Program-made: the position numbers and the translations under genes | Assembly: GCA_035558955.1 (NCBI GenBank) | Contig: DATMBX010000158.1 | Span: 1-11,917 of the forward strand | Origin: DASVDE01 sp035558955 | GTDB taxonomy: Bacteria > Actinomycetota > Thermoleophilia > Solirubrobacterales > 70-9 | DNA length: 11,917 bases | Reading direction: 5' to 3' | Notes under the pieces: model-generated | What the model saw: only the letters and a program-made list of their open reading frames with translations | Database searches by the model: none | Told to the model about the DNA's origin: nothing | Shown: positions 5,558 through 11,871 of the stretch, piece after piece | Layout: the number at the start of each line of letters is the position of its first letter | Numbering within the stretch: position 1 is the stretch's first letter

Positions 5558-7248
5558 CCGGTGACGGCGCCCTGCGAAGCCGAGGAAACCGTGGCGGCGT
5601 ACTTGGCCATCACGCCGCGCTCGTAGAGCGGCTCGGGAGCCTGGTACTCGGCTACGCGCTTGGCGATTTCCTCGTCGGAGAGATTGACGTCGATGCGGCG
5701 GGCGGTGATGTCGAGGGTGATCTCGTCGCCCTCGCGGACGGCGGCGATCGGTCCGCCCTTGACCGCCTCGGGGGCGACGTGACCGGCCATCAGGCCGCGG
5801 GTGGCGCCGGAGAAGCGGCCGTCGGTGAGCAGGGCCACCTCCTCGCCGAGCCCCTCGCCGACGATCGCCGCGGTCACCTGCAGCATCTCCCGCATGCCGG
5901 GCCCCCCGGCCGGCCCTTCATTGCGGATCACGACGATGTCGCCGGCTTTGATGCCCTGCTCCTTGACGGCGCGGAAGCACTCCTCCTCGGACTCGAAGAC
6001 GCGCGCCGGGCCGACCTGCTTGGTGCGCTCGGTGCCGGCGAGCTTGACGACGGCGCCCTCGGGGGCGAGGTTGCCGCGCAGGATCGCCAGCCCCCCTTCC
6101 TTCTTCAGAGGGTCCGAGAGCGGGCGCACGACCTCCTGGCCTTCGGCCTCGCTCGCGCCCTCGGCGATCTCGCCGATCGTCTCGCCGGTGACGGTCATCG
6201 CGTCCTCGTGGAGCGTGCCGGCCTCGGCCAGCCGCTTGAGGATCAAGGGCACGCCGCCGGCGCGGTAGAGGTCGGTGGCGACGAAGCGACCCCCCGGTTT
6301 GAGGTCGGCGAGCAGGGGCGTGGCCCGGGAGATCCGCTCGAAGTCGTCCATCTCAAGCTCGATCCCGGCCTCGTGGGCGAGGGCGAGCAGGTGCAGGACG
6401 ACGTTGGTCGAGCCCCCGGATGCGCAGGCGCATGCGATCGCGTTCTCCAGGGAGTCGCGGGTGATCACCCGGCTCGGGCGCAGGTCCTCGGCCAGGACCT
6501 TGATCACCAGCTCGCCGATCTTCTCGGCGACGGTTCCCTTGTCGTCGTCTTCGGCCGGGACCATCGCCGAGCCGCCCGGGCTGATCCCCAGCGCCTCGAA
6601 GGCGCAGGCCATCGTGTTGGCGGTGAACTGGCCGCCGCAGGCGCCGGCGCCGGGGCTGGCGACGCCCTCCAACTCGTGCAGCTCCTCGTCGCTCATGTCG
6701 CCGGCGGCGTGGGCCCCCATCGCTTCGAAGACGTCGAGGATGGTGACGTCGCGGTCGTGCCAGCGGCCGGGAGCGATGGAGCCGCCGTAGAGCAGCACTG
6801 ACGGCACGTCGAGCCGGGCCAGCGCCATCGCCCCGCCGGGGATCGTCTTGTCGCATGCGCAGAGGACGACGATCGCGTCGAACTGGTAGCCGCGGGCCAT
6901 CAGCTCGATCGAGTCGGCGATCACCTCGCGGCTGATCAACGACGCCTTCATCCCCTGAGTGCCCATCGTGATCCCATCGGAGATCGCGACCGTGTTGAAC
7001 TCCATCGGCGTGCCCCCGGCCGCGCGCACCCCCTGCTTGACGTGCTCGGCGAGGCCGCGCAGGTGGAAGTTGCAGGGCATCGCCTCCGTCCAGGTGTTGG
7101 CGATGCCGATTGTCGGGCGGCTGAGCGCGTCGTCGTCGAAGCCGACGCCCTTCATGTAGGCGCGGGCGGCGGCGCGGTCGGGGCCGTCGAAGACGACAGA
7201 AGAGCGGGGGCGCGGGAGCGCGGTCGTGGTGCTGCCGTTGGAGCTCAT
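5554..7248 (-). CDS. ilvD: Dihydroxy-acid dehydratase
   Basis: This 564-residue IlvD/Edd-family enzyme dehydrates 2,3-dihydroxy-isovalerate and 2,3-dihydroxy-3-methylvalerate to the 2-keto acids that precede valine, leucine and isoleucine. Three iron-sulfur cysteines are in the expected places: Cys59 (TEAMPCNFHLRGLAE), Cys132 (ACDKTIPGG) and Cys204 (GACGGQFTANTMA), the pattern of the [2Fe-2S] class. The Mg-binding residues include Asp91 (ISDGITMG) and Asp133, followed by the Lys134 that is carbamylated in the family; the catalytic Ser480 is in GRFSGATRGLMAGHVAPEA. The length equals the shorter ~560-residue IlvD form and there is no sign of degradation. The ATG at 7248 is 9 nt past the thiD stop, with no clear Shine-Dalgarno, so it is probably expressed as the last gene of the comM-dprA-thiD-ilvD run. 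No attenuator or T-box is seen. Other ilv genes are not in the window. Confidence 0.96.
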   Translation of the reverse strand: MSSNGSTTTALPRPRSSVVFDGPDRAAARAYMKGVGFDDDALSRPTIGIANTWTEAMPCNFHLRGLAEHVKQGVRAAGGTPMEFNTVAISDGITMGTQGMKASLISREVIADSIELMARGYQFDAIVVLCACDKTIPGGAMALARLDVPSVLLYGGSIAPGRWHDRDVTILDVFEAMGAHAAGDMSDEELHELEGVASPGAGACGGQFTANTMACAFEALGISPGGSAMVPAEDDDKGTVAEKIGELVIKVLAEDLRPSRVITRDSLENAIACACASGGSTNVVLHLLALAHEAGIELEMDDFERISRATPLLADLKPGGRFVATDLYRAGGVPLILKRLAEAGTLHEDAMTVTGETIGEIAEGASEAEGQEVVRPLSDPLKKEGGLAILRGNLAPEGAVVKLAGTERTKQVGPARVFESEEECFRAVKEQGIKAGDIVVIRNEGPAGGPGMREMLQVTAAIVGEGLGEEVALLTDGRFSGATRGLMAGHVAPEAVKGGPIAAVREGDEITLDITARRIDVNLSDEEIAKRVAEYQAPEPLYERGVMAKYAATVSSASQGAVTG

Positions 7249-7257
7249 GAGCGAAAT

Positions 7258-8064
7258 CTACTGGCGCGGTCGCGAAGCAAGATCGAAGACGTCGACGGGG
7301 CCGGCGCCCGCGCCGATCTCCTGCAGCCCGTGGGCGACAGCGGTAGAGGCGATCTCGCGCGCCTTTAGGGCCGCTTCCAGCGGCGTCGCGCCCAGCGCGA
7401 GGTATGCGGCCAGGGCCGCGGAGTGGGTGCAGCCAGATCCGTGCGCGGCGCCATGGGGGTAACGCTCGCCGTCGATCTCGGCCGACTTACGGCCGTCGAA
7501 GAAGAGATCGACGACTCGCACGCTGTGACCGCCGGTTACGACGACCGCGCGTGGACCCAGCGCCAGCACCTCGCGCGGCAGATCCTCTTGCGAGATGGGT
7601 TCGACGGCGCCGGTGAGTGCCACCGCTTCCGGGATGTTCGGCGTCGCCACCGTTGCGAGGGGCAGCAGGCGCTCGACCAGCGCCGCCCGGGCATCGTCGT
7701 CGAGCAGCACGGCGCCGCTCTCGGCAACCATCACGGGGTCGACGACCACAGGGGCATCGCCGACATACCCCAGCGCTTCGACGACGGCATCGACCGTCTC
7801 CACGGTGCCCAGCATTCCGATCTTCACCGCGTCGACGCCGATGTCCTCGGCGACGGCGCGTACCTGGGCGACGATCGTCTCCGGCGAAACCGCCTCGACG
7901 GCGCTCACCCCAACCGTGTTCTGCGCGGTGATCGCGGTGATCGCGGTCATCCCGTGCACCCCGCAACGGGCAAACGCCTTCAGGTCGGCCTGAATGCCGG
8001 CGCCGCCGCCGGAGTCGGAGCCGGCGATTGAAAGCACGGCGGGAATGCGAATATCAGGGGTCAC
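7258..8064 (-). CDS. thiD: Hydroxymethylpyrimidine/phosphomethylpyrimidine kinase
   Basis: This 268-residue ribokinase-fold enzyme phosphorylates HMP and then HMP-P to HMP-PP for thiamine biosynthesis. Visible motifs are SIAGSDSGGGAGIQADLKAF (12-31) at the substrate site, TAITAQNT (43-50), VVVDPVMVAESG (106-117), ATPNIPEA (140-147) and the anion-hole/catalytic HGSGCTHSAALA (208-219). The protein ends soon after the kinase core, so it lacks the C-terminal TenA or ThiE fusion of some homologues. GTG start at 8064, 9 nt after the dprA stop and 9 nt before ilvD. No TPP riboswitch can fit upstream because the gene abuts dprA, so control by a thiamine riboswitch at this locus is ruled out unless it lies far upstream of comM. 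The placement among competence/recombination genes is unusual. Confidence 0.95.
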   Translation of the reverse strand: MTPDIRIPAVLSIAGSDSGGGAGIQADLKAFARCGVHGMTAITAITAQNTVGVSAVEAVSPETIVAQVRAVAEDIGVDAVKIGMLGTVETVDAVVEALGYVGDAPVVVDPVMVAESGAVLLDDDARAALVERLLPLATVATPNIPEAVALTGAVEPISQEDLPREVLALGPRAVVVTGGHSVRVVDLFFDGRKSAEIDGERYPHGAAHGSGCTHSAALAAYLALGATPLEAALKAREIASTAVAHGLQEIGAGAGPVDVFDLASRPRQ

Positions 8065-8073
8065 GCCCGCAGC

Positions 8074-9201
8074 CTAAATAGATGGCTCGCCGGGCGGTTG
8101 CAAGAGGGTCCGGGAGTAGACGCCGACCATCGAACAGGAGAGATAGCCGAGCATCTCCAGACGGGAGAGCGCCGAGGCGGCTTCGGGGCCGGTGAGGTCG
8201 AGCTCGATCGCGATCGCGTCGCAGGTGTCCTCGCCGCGCTCGACCGCTTCGAGGATCTCCACCAGCTCGGGGTCGAGCGAGGCGCCGGCCTTCTCGACTC
8301 GCCGCGCTCCCGGGCCCAACATCGCGTCGAGCACGTCCTGGCCCCCGCGGACGAGGCAGGCGCCTCCCGCCAGCAGGTTGTTGGGCCCGGCCGAGGAGCG
8401 CGAACTGACCGGGCCGGGAACCGCGCCAAGGTCCCGGCCCAGGTCGGCGGCGAGGTCGGCCGTTATCAGCGAGCCGGAGCGCTCCGCCGCCTCGACGACG
8501 ACGGTCATCCCCGCCATCGCCGCCATGATCCGGTTGCGCGCGGGAAAGGTCCAGCGCCAGGCACCCGCGCCGGGAGGCTGCTCGGAGAGGACAAGGCCGC
8601 GCTCGCAGATCCGCCGCCACAGCGAGCGGTGCGCGGCCGGATAGGCGACGTCGGCGCCGCAGCCGAGCACGGCAACGGTGAGACCGGCGTCGAGCGCGCC
8701 GCGGTGCGCGCAGGCGTCGATGCCGAAGGCAAGGCCGCTGACCACGACGATCCCCGCCGCCGCCAGCTCGCGGCCCAGCTCCCGCGCGACCTCACGCCCG
8801 TAGGAGCTGGCCCGGCGGGCGCCCACCACGGTCACCAGGCCCTCTGGCTCGAGTTGCCCCAGCAGAGCCGAGTCTCCCCTGCCGATCAGCGCCCAGGGGG
8901 CGTCCGCCGCGTCGCGCAGGCCGACCGGGTAGAGCGAGTCGTGGCGGCAGCAGGCCCAGCACTGCGCCGCGCGCAGGTCATCGGCGAGGCGGCGCTCGGG
9001 GATCGCTTCCACCTGGGCGAGCACCTGGCGGGCGACCTTCGGCGCGGCGGCAGCGGCGAGATCCTCGTTGGAGAGGCGCAGCAGCTCCGGCGAGCGCGAG
9101 CCTGGGGCGCCGGTCGCGATCTTCTCGATGTAGGGAGCCAGGTGGGACAGCAGCCAGGAGCGGCGCAGGCAGTCCGGACAGGCGCGCGGCTCGGGACTCA
9201 T
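8074..9201 (-). CDS. dprA: DNA processing protein DprA/Smf with cysteine-rich N-terminus
   Basis: This 375-residue protein binds single-stranded DNA and loads RecA during natural transformation in characterised species; it is also conserved in bacteria not known to be competent. The order is an N-terminal helical part (1-110), the Rossmann-like DprA core (about 120-295) and a winged-helix C-terminal domain (about 305-362). Core motifs include VVGARRASSYGREVARELG (125-143), SGLAFGIDACAHRGAL (155-170), VLGCGADVAYPAAH (178-191) and FPARNRIMAAM (219-229). The N-terminus carries CPDC (Cys8, Cys11) and CWACC (Cys81, Cys84, Cys85), spaced like a split zinc-binding site. The ATG at 9201 overlaps the comM stop (ATGA) and is preceded by GGAGGGA (9214-9208), which settles the start. 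Confidence 0.94.
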   Translation of the reverse strand: MSPEPRACPDCLRRSWLLSHLAPYIEKIATGAPGSRSPELLRLSNEDLAAAAAPKVARQVLAQVEAIPERRLADDLRAAQCWACCRHDSLYPVGLRDAADAPWALIGRGDSALLGQLEPEGLVTVVGARRASSYGREVARELGRELAAAGIVVVSGLAFGIDACAHRGALDAGLTVAVLGCGADVAYPAAHRSLWRRICERGLVLSEQPPGAGAWRWTFPARNRIMAAMAGMTVVVEAAERSGSLITADLAADLGRDLGAVPGPVSSRSSAGPNNLLAGGACLVRGGQDVLDAMLGPGARRVEKAGASLDPELVEILEAVERGEDTCDAIAIELDLTGPEAASALSRLEMLGYLSCSMVGVYSRTLLQPPGEPSI

Positions 9202-10691
9202 TCGTAGTCCCTCCGGCGCAGCTGAAGCGCCTGCGTCATCTGCTCGCGGTCGATCGTCTCGGCGCCGGCGAGGTCGGCGACCGTCTGCGCCAAGCGCAGC
9301 ACCCGGTCGTGAGCGCGGCCGCTGAGCCGGCGCCGCGCATAGGCATCGGCGAGCAGTGCCGCCGCCTCATCGCTGAGCACGCACTCGCGCGCCTCGGCGG
9401 GCGTCATCTCGGCGTTGCAACGGCCCGAGCCGAGCCGGCGCTCCTGCCGCTGACGGGCTACGGTCACGCGCTCGCGAACATCGGCCGAGGACTCGCCCGG
9501 CTCGCCGCCGATCTCCCGCGCGCTGGGCTGGCGGATCGCGGCGAGGATGTCGATGCGGTCGGCGAGCGCACCGCTCAACCGGCCCTGGTAGCGCTGCACC
9601 GCGATCGGCGCGCAGCTGCACTCCGAGTCGGCGTCGCCGCGCCCGCAAGGGCACGGATTGGCCGCCGCCACCAACATGAAACGACAGGGGAGCTGGCGCC
9701 AGGCGCCGGCGCGGGCGATCGCCACCGTGCCTGTCTCCAGCGGCGCGCGCATCGCCTCCAGCGTGTCGCGGCGAAACTCGCAGAGCTCGTCGAGGAAAAG
9801 GACGCCGCGGTGGGCCAGGGTCGCCTCGCCGGGGTTGGGCGGGTTGCCTCCGCCGACCAGTCCCGCGGGGCTGATCGTGTGATGGGGCGCCCGGAAGGGG
9901 CGCCCACCCGGAGCGCCCCTGAGCCGTCCGCAGGCGCTGGCGATCCGCGCCACCTGCAGAGCCTCCTCCGGCGCCAACGGCGGCAGGATCGAGGGGATGC
10001 GGCTGGCGGCGAGCGACTTGCCCGCCCCCGGCGGGCCGATCATCAGCAGGCTGTGGCCGCCGGCCGCGGCGACCTCGAGCGCGTAACGAAGGTGGCGCTG
10101 GCCGCGCAGGTCGGCGAGGTCGGGACCGTGGCCGTTCGGACTCAGCATCAGCGGCAGCGGCTCGGGGCGCTCCGGCATCCACTCCCCCGCCGCCAGGGCC
10201 GGCAGTTGCTCGAGGCTCTCCAGCGCGATCACGTCGATGCCGTCGGCCATCGCCGCCTCGGGACCGTTCTCAGCCGGCACGACCAACGCGTCGGCGCCCA
10301 GCTCACGTGCCGCCTCGGCGATCGCCAGGGCGCCGGCAACGGGGCGGACCTCACCGTCGAGCGCCAGCTCCCCAATCATCGCCAGCCGCGGCAGCGCCTC
10401 CCACTCGAGCTGGCCCGAGGCGACCAGGAGCGCGGTCGCGATCGCCAGGTCCATTCCCGGACCCGCCTTGCGCAGGCTTGCCGGCGCCAGGTTGGCGACT
10501 ATCCGCCGCAGCGGGAACTCGAAGCCGCAGTTGGCCATCGCCGCCCGCACCCGTTCCCGCGCCTCCCGCACAGCGGCGTCGGGCAGGCCGACGAGGGAGA
10601 AGGCGGGAAGGCCGCGATGCACGTCCACCTCCACCCGCACGGGGCGGGCGGAGATGCCGTCGAGGGTGAAGGTTCTGGCCGTGGCGAGCAC
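9198..10691 (-). CDS. comM: ComM/YifB-family AAA+ ATPase (Mg-chelatase-like)
   Basis: From GTG at 10691 the protein has 497 residues, matching the family's roughly 500. ComM in Vibrio is a hexameric helicase that promotes branch migration during integration of transforming DNA; YifB homologues are widespread. The N-terminal ChlI (S5/Lon-like) domain covers about 1-160, with GLPAFSLVGLPDAAVREARERVRAA (27-51). The AAA+ domain covers about 185-390, with Walker A GPPGAGKS (219-226), RAPHHTISPAGLVGGG (267-282), Walker B LFLDEL (298-303) and a cysteine cluster NPCPCG...CSC (Cys347, 349, 358, 360). The Mg-chelatase C-terminal helical domain ends the protein. GTG at 10700 is in frame but overlaps the TAGCGT box; starting at 10691 gives MLATARTF, like the MLA start common in this family. 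It is the first gene of the comM-dprA-thiD-ilvD run. Confidence 0.93.
   Translation of the reverse strand: MLATARTFTLDGISARPVRVEVDVHRGLPAFSLVGLPDAAVREARERVRAAMANCGFEFPLRRIVANLAPASLRKAGPGMDLAIATALLVASGQLEWEALPRLAMIGELALDGEVRPVAGALAIAEAARELGADALVVPAENGPEAAMADGIDVIALESLEQLPALAAGEWMPERPEPLPLMLSPNGHGPDLADLRGQRHLRYALEVAAAGGHSLLMIGPPGAGKSLAASRIPSILPPLAPEEALQVARIASACGRLRGAPGGRPFRAPHHTISPAGLVGGGNPPNPGEATLAHRGVLFLDELCEFRRDTLEAMRAPLETGTVAIARAGAWRQLPCRFMLVAAANPCPCGRGDADSECSCAPIAVQRYQGRLSGALADRIDILAAIRQPSAREIGGEPGESSADVRERVTVARQRQERRLGSGRCNAEMTPAEARECVLSDEAAALLADAYARRRLSGRAHDRVLRLAQTVADLAGAETIDREQMTQALQLRRRDYE
9208..9214 (-). promoter_or_regulatory. Shine-Dalgarno GGAGGGA of dprA
   Basis: GGAGGGA lies within the last codons of comM, 6 nt upstream of the dprA ATG. 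It is the strongest ribosome-binding site among the starts I inspected, consistent with coupled translation across the ATGA overlap. Confidence 0.75.
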
Positions 10692-10698
10692 GGCAACC

Positions 10699-10704
10699 AC
10701 GCTA
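10699..10704 (-). promoter_or_regulatory. Candidate -10 box (leaderless) for comM
   Basis: TAGCGT on the minus strand is followed by 7 nt and GTG at 10691, the spacing expected for leaderless initiation. There is no Shine-Dalgarno close to the start; an AGGAG at 10723-10719 is too far away. No clear -35 is seen. Confidence 0.45.
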
Positions 10705-10755
10705 GGGAGAGAGTTTTCTCCTGTTGCGCGGAGGTCGTAAGAGATTTGTCACTTC

Positions 10756-10765
10756 TTGCGCGCAA
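10756..10765. repeat. 10-bp perfect palindrome TTGCGCGCAA in the comM-yraN divergent region
   Basis: TTGCGCGCAA is its own reverse complement. A second copy of seven of its bases (TTGCGCG) lies at 10724-10730, 32 bp upstream, about three helical turns. It could be a regulator-binding site for the divergent genes, but no known operator is matched. Confidence 0.4.
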
Positions 10766-10784
10766 CGGGCGCACGACAGCGGCC

Positions 10785-10790
10785 TAGCCT
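10785..10790 (+). promoter_or_regulatory. Candidate -10 box (leaderless) for yraN
   Basis: TAGCCT is followed by 7 nt and the ATG at 10798, with no Shine-Dalgarno between. This supports the 10798 start over an in-frame TTG at 10756. No -35 fits at 17-19 bp. Confidence 0.45.
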
Positions 10791-10797
10791 GATTTCG

Positions 10798-11175
10798 ATG
10801 ACCGAGACGCGCTTGAGGATCGGCCGTGCGGCTGAGGACTTCGTCGCCGGGAAGCTCGCCGCCGCCGGCTGGGAGATCGTCGGACGCAACGCTCGCACCC
10901 GCTACGGCGAACTGGACATCGTCGCCCTCGACGGTCGCACGCTCGTCTTCGTCGAGGTCAAGGCCGGGCGCGAGAGCTCGATCTTCGGGCCGGAGCGACC
11001 CGTGTTCGGCGTCGGCCCCAAAAAGCAGCTGAAGATCCGCCGCCTCGCCGCCGCCTGGATGATGGAGCGCCGCGACGCTCCCCGCTACGAGGAGATCCGC
11101 TTCGACGCGGTCGGGGTCACCTTCGATCGCGTCGGCAACGTCGCCGACGTCGAGTACATCAAGGCGGCCTTCTAG
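10798..11175 (+). CDS. yraN: YraN family (UPF0102) endonuclease-like protein
   Basis: This 125-residue single-domain protein of the PD-(D/E)XK nuclease-like fold is close to the family's usual ~120 residues. It shows the family signature: RIGRAAEDFVAGKLAAAGWEI (7-27, with Glu13), RYGELDIVALDG (35-46, Asp40), VFVEVKAGR (50-58, Glu53 and Lys55) and the later KKQLKIRRLAAAWM (75-88). The metal-binding acidic residues and Lys are intact, so a nuclease function is possible, but the cellular role of YraN is not established. In Mycobacterium the gene lies just before the comM homologue, on the same strand. Here it has the same neighbours but the opposite strand, divergent from comM and convergent with rnhB, overlapping the rnhB stop by 4 bp. 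The start choice rests on the family N-terminus and the TANNNT box 7 nt upstream. Confidence 0.93.
   Translation: MTETRLRIGRAAEDFVAGKLAAAGWEIVGRNARTRYGELDIVALDGRTLVFVEVKAGRESSIFGPERPVFGVGPKKQLKIRRLAAAWMMERRDAPRYEEIRFDAVGVTFDRVGNVADVEYIKAAF
11172..11175. other. Interlocked stop codons of yraN and rnhB
   Basis: The palindrome CTAG supplies TAG to yraN (11173-11175) and TAG to minus-strand rnhB (11174-11172). No separate terminator can fit between the genes. Confidence 0.95.
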
Positions 11176-11837
11176 CCGGCAAGCTCCAGCTGGGAATACG
11201 CCACCGACTGGAACGAGCGGCGGTGCAGAGCGGAGATGCCTATGCGGCCGATCGCCTCGCGATGCTCGGGGGTCGAGTAGCCGACGTGCTCCTCGAAACC
11301 CCAGCCTGGATGCTCGCGCCCCGCGCCCCGCATGTAGCGGTCGCGGGTCACCTTCGCCACCACCGAAGCGGCGGCGATCGCGGCGCTGGTGCCGTCTCCC
11401 TCGATCACGGCCCGGTGCGGCACGGCGCAGTCGCGCAGGGAGAAGCCGTCGACCAGGCAGGTCGCGTCGCCTGGCTGCAGGCGCTCCAGGGCGCTGGACA
11501 ACGCCTCGATGTTGGTCACGTGCAGGCCGCGGTCGTCGATCCCGCGCACGCAGCGAATTACGACGCTCACCCGCGCGGCCGCCCGCAGCACGCACGGGTA
11601 CAGCTCCTCGCGCCGCTCCTCCTTCATCTGCTTGGAGTCGTGGAGTCCAGCCAGGGAGCGACGATCGGCGTGGGAGAGCGCCTCGTAGTCGATCAGCACC
11701 GCGGCGGCGACCAGCGGCCCGGCGAGGCAGCCGCGACCGGCCTCGTCCGCGCCCGCGACATACCGGACGCCCAGCCCCCGGTCATAGCGGAACAGGCGCG
11801 ACCCCGAGGAACGGCGGCGGCGCTTTGCCCTGCGCAC
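11172..11837 (-). CDS. rnhB: Ribonuclease HII
   Basis: This 221-residue type 2 RNase H nicks RNA-DNA hybrids and single ribonucleotides embedded in DNA, starting ribonucleotide excision repair. Key motifs are VAGADEAGRGCLAGP (27-41), with metal ligands Asp31 and Glu32 and the GRG ribonucleotide-recognition loop (34-36); CLVDGF (127-132, Asp130); GDGTSAAIAAASVVAKVTRDRYM (147-169), with Asp148 and Asp166; and GYSTPEH (186-192), with the conserved Tyr187. The first 20 residues are very basic (MRRAKRRRRSSGSR), somewhat longer than a minimal RNase HII. The GTG start at 11837 has GAGGGG 12 nt upstream (11855-11850), a rather long spacing. It lies 34 nt after the lepB stop, so co-transcription with lepB is likely, as in the mycobacterial lepB-rnhB pair. 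Confidence 0.95.
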   Translation of the reverse strand: MRRAKRRRRSSGSRLFRYDRGLGVRYVAGADEAGRGCLAGPLVAAAVLIDYEALSHADRRSLAGLHDSKQMKEERREELYPCVLRAAARVSVVIRCVRGIDDRGLHVTNIEALSSALERLQPGDATCLVDGFSLRDCAVPHRAVIEGDGTSAAIAAASVVAKVTRDRYMRGAGREHPGWGFEEHVGYSTPEHREAIGRIGISALHRRSFQSVAYSQLELAG

Positions 11838-11871
11838 GGCGCGTGCGTTCCCCTCGCGCGGCCCGATCGCC

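Noticed and set aside
4717..6801. A 694-codon plus-strand open frame crossing the hydrolase and ilvD
   Set aside because: It runs in another frame of the hydrolase and antisense to ilvD, is rich in Arg/Gly/Ala low-complexity sequence, and shows no domain motif; it is a by-product of high GC content.
7920..7952. Tandem short repeat (GTGATCGCG units) in thiD
   Set aside because: It encodes the TAITAITAQNT stretch expected at this conserved position of ThiD; no CRISPR or independent repeat is indicated.
8065..8073. TPP riboswitch upstream of thiD
   Set aside because: Only 9 nt separate thiD from dprA, and I saw no THI-box-like sequence.
8098..10787. Long plus-strand frames antisense to dprA and comM
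   Set aside because: Composition is typical of antisense shadows (Arg, Gly, Ala, Asp rich) and the minus-strand genes have complete catalytic motifs.
10702..11595. A 297-codon minus-strand frame over yraN and rnhB
   Set aside because: It reads antisense to yraN and out of frame in rnhB, both of which carry full family signatures.
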